From positions 7,192,001 through 7,256,000 of the forward strand of contig CM057130.1 of assembly GCA_029964075.1 (NCBI GenBank): a stretch of DNA of 64,000 nucleotides, written 5' to 3'. The position numbers and the translations under genes are program-made. The notes under the pieces are model-generated. The model was given only the letters and a program-made list of their open reading frames with translations, ran no database searches and was not told where the DNA came from. The DNA comes from Patiria pectinifera (taxonomy: Eukaryota > Echinodermata > Asteroidea > Valvatida > Asterinidae). Below are positions 45,598 to 55,500 of the stretch, piece by piece. Each line of letters begins with the position of its first letter. Position 1 is the stretch's first letter.

Positions 45598-45843
45598 AGT
45601 TGTGGGCCACCGTACATCTATAGTTGGCCGGCCATGGCAATCTTTGAATTTTGCAAAATGTTGCTGGATAATAAAACCCAGCAGCTGGACAACTCATCCA
45701 ACTAGACAGTACCACGTGACCGGCCAGCCTTGCGGCATGCGTGCACGACGAATACACGGTGCCAGCGCCGCGGAACATTTAATCCAACAAGATCCATCAA
45801 GCATGATCATGAAGCATCCGGCGCAACTCCAGTCCTAACTATA

Positions 45844-48800
45844 CAGTCGTTTGACCGGTTCCGCAATCGCAAATCGTCTGAAGCGTCTTGTGGCGAAAAA
45901 ACGCGCTTTCACAGGAAGCTACCTATCTATAAATATGCGCAAATTACTCACCTACTTCATGATATGAATAGTTTTCTGCGATCGTTTGAAAGAGAAATTT
46001 GCCAGGACATTTTGTAGAGGTCGGTGCTTTGACCGGTTCCGCAAATGTTTTCCGGTTTCGCAAACGGCGCCCTCTGTGAGACTGGAGTGAAAATATTCCT
46101 TGTTTACTGGCCAAATCTAGATCGTTTTTGCCCCCAAACCAGCCAAGAAAAGATTTGGATTATATTTCCCTGTGAATGAGCCAAGGTCTGCACATTATAA
46201 TGCGTCCAAATTTACAAAATGTAACTCCATGAAGTTATGGTTCGTTGGATCTTAGTTTATGTTAATATAATTATTTTACTTGCTTCAATCTGTAATTTTT
46301 TCTCATCGTCTTCTCTCCACAGGTTTCTTCAGGCTTGCGAGCTACAGTGCCTAGGGCGCTTTTGAGGAATCCTTGGTTTCATTACCAGAAATGATAGAAT
46401 AATAATAATAATAATCCAATTAAATGACTTTCTAGCTTTTTGTGCATTCTGTCAATCATCTTGCAATCACTAATATTTTTTTTTTTTTTTTTGTCTTATT
46501 CTTATTTAGACACACTCTGACTTTGGATAGAACCAGACACAAACCTTGTACCGAATTGCTCCAGTTGGTTGTTTTTTTTCTCACATAAGCACAGACCAGC
46601 TATTTATGAATTTGAATTAATATTTTCTCCAGGATCATTTTAATTCCTATGACACTTAAGGAAGTGTCTGCATGGCTGGATGAATTGGAACTGAATCATT
46701 GTCTGCAGGGGAGCACTGTTTATTAATATTATTTGTTTATTTAATTATTATTATTTATTTACTTTTGTTTATTCCCTCCCCCTTTTTTTTCATTTTACTT
46801 TTTTTTGTGGGGGGTGGGGGAGTGTTTCAATTTGTTCAGGGTAAAAACACAATATGCTTAATTTTGTGTGCACCAACATCCAGTAGGGGGAACCTGGGGG
46901 CCGGGAGGGGAGGGGGAACAGGCCTCAGCAGGCCAGATACATACAGGCCACATACATATTGTTTCACATTCAAATTAAATTTCACAAACAAATTAAAACA
47001 AATTGTTAAAAATGTCATAAATCCTATGGCTGTTTCATAGCAATGGCAATTTCTAATTATAATGTCGTTGGAAAGTTAAAGAGTGGGTTCAGTTACTCCT
47101 CATACGTTGTTGCACATATTAACTTTGTACGTGTATCATGCTTGGGCAACTGTATTAGCAAACCTCATCTACCGTTCGGTGATGCTTTTAAAAGAAAATG
47201 TCAACACATTCATCATGTACATCCCGATAACCCTTTCAATATATTAACATGTGATACCAGCATGTGTAAAATGTAAATGTAATACAAAACTAAAGCACTC
47301 AAGAAGCTCCCCCTTTTAAATCCAAAATTATACCTGTCATATAAATAAATGGTGATGAATCACAGAAATAGACATGTTCTGTAGGTTTTTCATGCAAAGT
47401 AACATAGTTTTTAAAACACCTCACTTCTCTTTTACATGTACTGGTTAATAAAAATGTACGTAACGCCTTTAAATTTATTGCCTTTATGGCACCTGCATGT
47501 CTGTTTAATAGTTATACACAAATAATTTAAGCACTCCAGAGTCCAGAAGCTAGCACTATACAAAAAAAGAACTTGTCACATAAATAAATTAATTCAAAGG
47601 AATGGTGATGAAGACACACGGCTACAAGTACTTTCACTAATATTCAACTTCTTCTTGACCTTTCACAGGTAAAACTGAAAAAGATGTGCTGATGGCCTCT
47701 TATGGCCTATCAGGAGGCTGGCGTAATCTTCTTCTTTGTCTTTGGCATTGTCTGTATGAAACAGAAATTTTATATAAATCATTTAGTTTATGACCAAGTT
47801 GAGACAAAAATGAGAAATGGTTTAGAGTAGGCCCTATTTGACAAATTTTGTGCTCCAAGAAAACAATCAAAATTTGTGTCTCTGTACTGACGAGAGACTG
47901 GTCTTCATTATGAAATATTTCTTTTTGTTTTAAAGGGTAAAGAGTAAGGTTAGGACCCACCGAAAAAGGATAATTTTGAATTTACTAAATTACTGGGAAT
48001 GTCCTTTGGGTTAGAAACACCACAAACACCACAAACCTCACCTCCTAGCCTGGGCTGACTCATGCACCCTGGATGTGGAGATTTGTAACTCTAAAATGAA
48101 TCCAAACCCCTGAGGCACAACCGCTTCAACACCAAGCAAGTATGGGGTGAATTTTTTTAGAGCAAAGGAAAAACGTTTAGTGGGAATTTTGCTCACTATA
48201 GAAAGATTTTTGTATTTTAAATTTTGAAGTCCACATTTTTTTATCCAAAACCTGCAGTGCTGTCCATGCTGTCCGGGAAGCTGGACAGAAACAAAATCAT
48301 CTTGTTTCAATTTCGTTTTCAATTTTGCACTGAACACCCAGAAATGATCATCAAATTCGACATTTTTAAACAAGGATTAATAGAAATTCTCAATTTCTTT
48401 GTAACTTGTAAGTTGTAAAAAAAAAAAAAAAGATTCATGCCAAAATAAATAATGTGTGCCGCGCTAGGGGGCCGCCATCAACAATACTTGTCATCAATAG
48501 CAGCACTGGTTAATACAGTCACACCATGGCCAGTGTATTGTATAGGCAGTATGAATGCGTTTGCGGAACCGGCCAAACGACCAGCAGTTACTCTGGTGGG
48601 TATAGAAAAAAAAATTCAAAGACTTCAAATCTTATATTTTTATGGTGGAATAATGAATAATTTCCGAACAATTTGCATCTATGGCCATGATTTAATTCCC
48701 CTGAACAATCGTGTAGCAGGCCGACAAACATGAAATCACGCTTCCGTGCGCGTTCCATTTCGGCAGTTCGTTAACGGCAAGTGACAGTCGTAGGGGATTT

Positions 48801-48973
48801 ATTTTTAAATGCAAGTGAGTATCCTAAAACTAAAACCATTTTGAAAAGTAGATTGAATAACCTTTCCATCGGTACCAAAGTTTAAGTCCTTGGCGTTTTC
48901 GTCTTCCTGAAAACGAGAGCTAGTTTTCCGAAATTGCGGAACCGGTCAAATTGCGGAACCGGTCAATTGACTG
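45844..48973. mobile_element. 3.1 kb TA-flanked element with GACCGGTTCCGCAA subterminal repeats
   Basis: Left end (after TA) CAGTCGTTTGACCGGTTCCG, right end CGGAACCGGTCAATTGACTG (before TA), an inverted pair of about 24 bases. The ttGACCGGTTCCGCAA motif recurs inside both ends (near 46028, 48557, 48936 and 48953). CAGT ends with TA duplications indicate the Tc1/mariner group. Protein-like scraps occur, e.g. MTLKEVSAWLDELELNHCLQ at 46648 and an acceptor-bordered KTEKDVLMASYGLSGGWRN at 47668, but no complete transposase was recognised. Confidence 0.6.
46297..46412 (+). repeat. Dispersed repeat, copy 2, with (AAT)n tail
   Basis: Matches 35427-35540 (tctcatcgtcttctctccac, cttttgaggaatccttggtttcattaccagaaat) and ends in aataataataataataat. 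Tail position suggests a retroposon. Confidence 0.55.
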
Positions 48974-49060
48974 TAGTTGGGCCGACCCAACTGCCGCACT
49001 ATAGTTGGGACAGTCCCAACTATAGTTGGGACCGATGCGATAGTTGGGGCGTGACATGCA
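48974..49060. repeat. Cluster of TAGTTGGG / CCCAACTA inverted units
   Basis: Five or six copies of tagttggg or cccaact in both orientations in 80 bases (e.g. actatagttgggacagtccc). It starts at the right border of the 3.1 kb element. Confidence 0.7.
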
Positions 49061-49493
49061 TATGATCGGTCGACCATAACACAATTTTACACCTGTGTAA
49101 GCTGGTAAGTGCGTTCATTTAGGTTGATTTCTGTGTGATTTTGGTTAAAGAGTAATTACGATATATTTTTAAATTGTTCTTTTGTTTTAATGCATTGTAC
49201 TTCGAGAGCAATTCTCTTTTCTGAGGGAGGTTGCGATCATACAAACCTTCACACTTGTCCTACAACTTACAAGTGGGGAGTGTCCTACATGTCCTATGTT
49301 GTTGCTGGCATTGCATTGTGGGATATTTTTGTGACTATGATTTATGCCCCTTTTTACTTCTCGACAAGCTTTGCTTTACATGTCCACTCTGCTTCTGTTT
49401 TCCCGTAAACATTCATGACATTGCGGTTTACACCACCATGACGGTGTATAGATCGTACTCACCAATAATCGTACTCACCAATAATCATACTTT
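49061..49493 (+). other. Intergenic, no gene recognised
   Basis: Two overlapping short frames (72 and 105 codons) show no motif. A near-perfect 18-base doublet, cgtactcaccaataat, lies at 49454-49486. Confidence 0.5.
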
Positions 49494-49747
49494 GGTAATC
49501 CTTACTTTTAGGACACCTCTATTTTTTAGGAGCTCTGTTCAAAACTGACTTTTGCAGATGTCTGTCCAGTACCAAAGTGACTTTTGCAGGCTAAAGCAGT
49601 CTTTAGAAGTCCGAGAAGGTGGCATTGCCAATTGTTCAGATGTGCCAAGAAGTATCAGAATGTCAATTTTGAGTGTCATTTAGTCAACTGTTTTGGTGAG
49701 TCTTTCCCTTCCTATATAGGAACGGGGTCCTAAAAGTAAGGATTACC
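49494..49747. mobile_element. Hairpin MITE, 21-base perfect arms
   Basis: The arms begin GGTAATCCTTACTTTTAGGA and end TCCTAAAAGTAAGGATTACC. The two acttttgcag repeats lie between. Its right arm is the insertion site of the next element. Confidence 0.75.
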
Positions 49748-50456
49748 CTAGACCCGTGAACGTGGCGTTGTATACAACGCCACGCGCTTCCCTCGGGTAA
49801 ATACAAGCGAAAGCATTCTATCTTTTGATCCGCTACATAAAACCATGTATAATTTTGCCCTTAGCCTGAATCACTTACTTGTTGGGCTTCCTGTGAATTT
49901 ACGCGAGTTTTGGATCTGTAATTGCCGAGAAATTTGATGTAAAGTACAGCACAACTTTGTCACAACGAATGTTTTCAAAATGATCAGAAAATCAAAGACA
50001 GGCATGACACTCTGGCACCCCGAGTTCTGCATGAGCAAAACGGTAGGAGTATCACCAGTGGGTACCCGACTAACCGTCTTACCTGGCAGGATGACCGTAA
50101 TACCATATAAAATTCTGCTAAATCCACTTTGAAAGTCTGCCAAATCACCCAGTATATATTGCTGTACCATTGTGCAAGGGTTTGTTTCAGGGATCTTTCA
50201 AAAAATGAAGGTTTTTCAAACCAAATGTGCCATATTTCTCTAATCTTTTTCAATTTCCTTCATCTTCATAATTCTGCCGAAAAAAATATTCTACTGATTT
50301 TTCTGTACAACTCATTTTTGTATGCAAATATTCTGTCAAATGTAGCCGAAATTCGGCTAGAACGGTCACTCCATCTTAGTAACCACGGATCACAATAGAG
50401 TGATTTTACTATAGACTGAAGCGTGGCTATGTATATAGCCACGTTCACGGGTCTAG
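49748..50456. mobile_element. 709-bp TIR element with 7-bp GATTACC duplication
   Basis: Ends CTAGACCCGTGAACGTGGC and GCCACGTTCACGGGTCTAG are a perfect 19-base inverted pair. GATTACC flanks both sides (49741-49747, 50457-50463). Next to each end is a small palindrome, gttgtatacaac at the left and gctatgtatatagc at the right, each overlapping the GTGGC/GCCAC step. Two overlapping minus-strand frames (99 and 89 codons) lack any recognisable domain. Confidence 0.8.
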
Positions 50457-50718
50457 GATTACCCATACTCTTAATTGTCAATGTCATTGTGTCTTGTTGC
50501 GCTACACTACATGTACATCATTTACATGATCGCCAAACTTTGGGGCAATCGTGTATCTACGGGCCCGGTTCCTATAACTTAAAGGGAACAAAATCCACTT
50601 TTACATTATTTGACCTACCAAACTAGTTGGCGACATGAAGAACATGCAGGTATGTCATAGATAAAGGGCAGGGTTTTGAATTTTTGAGGACATTTGGGGG
50701 TAAAATGACGATGACAAT

Positions 50719-51935
50719 GTCGAGCGCAAAGTGAGTCCCCCGCGCAAGTTTAAACCTGCGCGCACGCAAGTTTAAACTTGCGCGCGCATTCATTTCCTTG
50801 CTACAAATTGCGCACGCAAGTTTAAACTTGCGCACTGCATAGATTTTCCCGGCCACGCATACAGAGCCGCTAAACTATTTTTTCCCCCGGGTATACTCAT
50901 GCAGATATGTAACATTATTTTTAAAGCAGATTTTTTTCTTCGATTTAATAGCATCACTGAGCTTCGGGAGACAATGCCTTAATGCCTTTTTTTGAAACAT
51001 TTTATTAAATTCATTAATTAAATATTTGCAAATTTATTTACTTTTTAAAATAATTACCATTTTATATGCATAGCGTTTTTAAGTTGTAAACATTTTTTAA
51101 TATGAATTATTGAGCCTGCAATAAAAAAATATTTGTTAAAGTAATAAATTTAATTAATTAATTAAATTAGTAATGCATTCATTAATTTTTTTCAAATAAT
51201 GCATTTTTGAAGTGTACACAGCGCTCCGGCGAAATGTTATGCAAGTATTTCTAAAAACAATATGAATTATTGTACCGTCCAATTTATTAATTGTTTAATT
51301 AATTAGTATTTTTTTAAGAATAAGTACTTTTTTAATTGTAGAATACATAAGCATTTTAAAAATAATGTAAATGATTACTATAATGTCAAAACTTGAACAA
51401 TTGAAGGGATCATAATTCTTTTTACGTTAACAGCGGGTTACACCTAGGAAATTATGATTTATTTACATTCAAGAATATAAATAAAATGCCAATTAGGTTT
51501 ACAAAGTAAAAAACTTGAAGCTGGTCTCCATTATTGAACAACTTCAGTACACTTTCCAAGCAATCGCCGCTAGTGTGCTTAAGTTTATTGCTTGCCCGGT
51601 CCCCTCCCCGGCTCCGCCCGCCCCCACGTACCCTTAAACTACTTCTCTGATAAGCACTGCTAAATCTCAATGTTTCTTTTCATTGACGCTAATTGAATTC
51701 CCCTTTTTATTTATTTCTTTATTCATTCATATATTCCATAATTTCTCCATGTACTCTTGTTTTGAAATTTTTTTTCTTCATCAATGAAAATCCCGCCCGC
51801 AAAAGAAGGTTGCGATCGCCTTTGCGCAAGTTTAAACTTGCGCGCGCAAATTAAAATGGCGCGGTGTAATTTGCGTGCTTCAGGAGTCCCTCGCGCAAGT
51901 TTAAACTTGCGTGGGGGACTCAAATTGCGCTCGAC
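50719..51935. mobile_element. 1.2 kb element with arrays of a 20-bp palindrome at both ends
   Basis: The ends are GTCGAGCGCAAAGTGAGTCC and GGACTCAAATTGCGCTCGAC, extended by ccc + gcgcaagtttaaac on each side. Each end region (50740-50840, 51822-51915) has two or three copies of GCGCAAGTTTAAACTTGCGC or slight variants. The 0.9 kb interior is very AT-rich and non-coding (ttaattaattaa runs). It is a non-autonomous DNA element by structure; superfamily unknown. Confidence 0.7.
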
Positions 51936-52514
51936 AGCAACGACAAAACGTAACACGAAAATAAAGATGGCGATTGACCGATCATCGCGCGATGTACATG
52001 ATGTACCGTGAACGCCCAAGGTGCGCCAAATCGCACAGCACCAACTGTAAACCGCGTCGGAAAATCGTAATTTCTACCCCAAGAAACTTTTCAAAAATTA
52101 CAAAAATGATGTCATAATATTGAGAGAGCCTGCTTTAGGTTGAAAAGGTCATTTTTGAGTAATAAAAAACACCCTTCACAGGCTTCAATCTAATTTGATT
52201 GTAACTAAACAGGGGCCCTACACTACACGATCGCCAACTTTAGACGTGACTATGGCTATGCAACACAAGGCGGTCACAACACACAACAATAACAATTTAG
52301 AAGAAATTGTAGCAAACCAAATGGTGTTGGAGGATTAGTCCCATTACTCCCCCCCCCAAATAAAATTCGCAAAAGAAATAAACATATTTATTAAATAAAT
52401 TTATAAAAAAAATTAGCTTTTCATCGTAGTGCAGCCATTCATATTTGGGATTTGCGTGTTGTTTTTTCAGGAGCTGAACTTTGATAAAGTTGTGGTCTCG
52501 TCTGCTGCTGAAGC
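51936..52514 (+). other. Upstream region of the SPFH gene
   Basis: No gene. A near-palindromic tcatcgcgcgatgtac lies at 51982-51997. No TATA box is evident near the start codon at 52515. An A/T-rich stretch (52380-52420) precedes the first exon. The transcription start is not visible. Confidence 0.45.
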
Positions 52515-55500
52515 ATGGGCAATAATGAGAATGCCATCAAATGTATCGCTGTCGTAGCGATCATTGTAGTCGTACTCATTCTTATTCTTGTGCCTTCGTC
52601 TTTCCATGGGGTTGAATATTATCAGGTAAAATATCATATGTAGTAAATTAGTTTTCTCCTTTTTCTTTATTTTTATACATATTATCTTTTTAATATTGTT
52701 TTTATTTGTACCTATTGGCTGTTTATGTACCGCACCAATTGCTATTTTACAAAATCGATGTTAAGCAAATATTTAAAATTTGATCTCAAACAGTATTTTG
52801 TTAAGGAGCAGGTTTTTCTGTTTCCCGTGCATTGAATAAAACTTGAGAAACTTTCAGGAACGTAAAATGTCATAAATGTCCTTGTACATGTCTTTAAAAT
52901 CCCTGTCATTTTTGTGTTCTTGCAGTTTGCTTTTACCAGACGGAAATCAACCGGCACCGTGAATACCGATGAAGTCTTTACAACTGGCAACTATTTCATC
53001 GGCATTGACTACGAGTTCAAGATCTTTCCAGCCGACGCCCACTTTGTTGATTTGACCTCTGTTGCAGTTTTCACCAATGATAGATTAGAGGTAAGGTTTT
53101 ATTGGAAGCTGGATGGACTCAAAATTGAATCCATGAGAATCCTACAAAAACCCAGGTGTTAGATGTGGAAGATTTTCTAAATAGCCCCTATAGAATCCTT
53201 TTGGAAATCTTGAATTCCTGAAATTTTGCCTTAAAGTTGTTTTTAGCTATAAAACTTTATTATTATAGGCAATCCCTCCAGGTCCAGGGAGACATTCTTA
53301 ACAGAAAAAGATGCCTAAGGTGACACGGTCGATGACTCAAAAGTCCGATCCGTGAGCCACACTTTCTCAGGCAAATGTCACAAGTTGTAGTCAGAGAGAG
53401 GGTTATGGTTTGGTTATGGTTATGGTTTATTTTTTCATATCATAGCACAAACAACATAATAAACAGGAAACTATAAAGAATGACAAACAATGATGCGAGG
53501 GATGCAGGTAAAAAGCATATGCTTGTACCTGACCTGGAACCCGTAATTACAAATTAAGCTAATCAATGAATATGTACATACAATAGGCTGAATTCTATCA
53601 GGTAAATACACTTATACTAATACAATTGAAAAGAAATAAAATTAACAGCAAAAATATTCACATTCGTATGAATATACATAGGCCTACACAGTACTTTCTT
53701 ACGTCCATACATTACAAGAAATAAATCAATTAATTAATTACAAAACAGGTAAGGGAGGAAGGGGCAAAGAAGCAAAAAGTGGCCAAGGAATTATAAAACA
53801 ATACTATATTTTTCAACAATCTGTGAGACGGCATGAATGTACAATTTATTGGGATACTTAATTATCAGTATAATTTGTCAGTAGCAACGTTTTCATGTAG
53901 TTTTTGAAGTTCTTCATTGATCTAAAGATAGGCATTGGTTCGAGGTGGTTCCACAATAGAGGTCTGTGTATCTGGAGTTATTAATTATCCTAAGGCCAAA
54001 AAAAATAATAGTTCTGCTTCCGGTTTCCCTACCTACCCTATTCTGACAGCCCCTACCCTAATTATTTTATGGGAAAAATGAGGAAAAAACACCCAAAACC
54101 ATCAATTACTACCTTTTACCCTTGACTACACACAGACGCCTCCATATGATTGTACACAAAAAAAAATTCCAAAAAAAAAAATTTCTCTACCTACCTACCC
54201 TATTTTTGAATGCCATGTAATCGGAAGCAGAACTATTATTTTTTTTTTGGCCTAAGTGTTTTCTTTTGCATAATATACAATTTGGTTGGACCGTGAAGCT
54301 GTCTTTCTTGTTCCCTCTCCTTTCTCAACTGTCGCTTAGCGGCTGCCTGAGCTAGACGATTGGTCTCAAAGCTGTCAGTGCCTCTGTGCACCAGTTGCCT
54401 CCATGAGGCTCGGTCTCCTGCCTGGTCCTCCTAGGATGCAGTGTTGATGTTGCACTTCTTAAGCGATGTCTTTAGGGTGTCTTTATAGCATTTTCTTTGC
54501 CCTCCGCGAGTCCGGTGTCCTTGGCTCAGTTGGGAGAAGAGTACTTTCCTGGGAAGGTGCTCATGTGACATGCACACACAGTGACCTGACCATCTCAGCT
54601 GGTGTTAATCAAAGGCTAACTCCAGGGGTCTTTTCTTGCTTAGCAAGTGTACTAAGCATAACCTAGTCATCACCAACACCATTTTCAGATAGAGCGATAA
54701 GTATAAGATAACTTGGAGACACCACCGCTTGAAACACTGGCACCTCGTGGACTTTGTAATTGTTCGGAGACGAGATCTATGATGTTCGCATCACCCGTGT
54801 CATGAGAGGTACGAATGACTGTTGGACTGATCTAGTGAAAACTTTAGACACAAGAGGAATGGGTATTTTAAGGGGTGCCTAATTTCTGGGGCCCTCAGTG
54901 ATCCTCTGCCAATCATTTCCTGCGCTTTGCTTTTTCCGCTCATCATACATGTATTGCACCAAGAACGAGTGATCAATGGTACCCTACATGTGCACAAACC
55001 CATGTATTCTTTGCGGGAGCACCAGGCGTATCGGTGTAGTGCCTTTTTAGAGTCCCACCTAACTCTCTCTTTATTACCAAGCGAGGGGGTACTTCTACAA
55101 GGAGTCCATGTTGAAATGAAGAGCTTGGCATATATTCTTTGTATTGCATATGGGCAATTCCATGAGAAAGTGCACATGGCTGAAAAGTGAAAAATTTGTA
55201 AAATCTTCAAAACTACCGGTACAAGCATTACAACCTCACATTCAGTATCAACTTAAATGGGACATAAAGACCTTTCATTTGAATTGTGTGGCAGTGAGAT
55301 GGAGTATGGTTAAGTATATATCTTATGGATTTTAGGTAGTCATTTTGGTACAGTGGAACGTTGCTATACCGAACACCGCTATACCGAACACCGCTATACC
55401 GAACACCAGTCTTGGCTCCCAATTTTTGTGTACAAAACGTACCGAACATTGTTGTTGGAAATGTCAACAAAAGAGTGAGAAATGGCTATTATTAAAAACT

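Larger units (their letters stand above)
43150..45600. mobile_element. Foldback-type element with minisatellite ends
   Basis: The two ends are inverted copies: minisatellite, then the tttattgggaaggggcgtaa block, then the attaaagtctgtgattaata region, then the caggaccgttcc/ggaacggccctgatgg region, then the actagcatgcagagaagagt region, as far as cacctgtgtgtataccagtg (about 43810) and its mirror near 44710. Arms are about 700 bases each. A third partial copy of the first arm blocks is present at 44020-44210. This architecture of long arms built from short tandem repeats at the outer ends is like Foldback elements. The left terminus is in the gap. Confidence 0.7.

Noticed and set aside
45241..45838. 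Several overlapping Lys/Ala/Arg-rich or Leu/Arg/Cys-rich frames up to 193 codons
   Set aside because: All arise from the right minisatellite array, which is open in every frame.
48038..48373. 111-codon minus-strand frame
   Set aside because: Lies in transposon-like DNA without recognisable motif; length alone is not enough.
49190..49548. Cys- and Phe-rich frames of 72 and 105 codons
   Set aside because: Overlap in two frames and show no family resemblance.
49871..50253. Two overlapping minus-strand frames inside the 709-bp element
   Set aside because: No domain, no intron signals, and they overlap each other in different frames.
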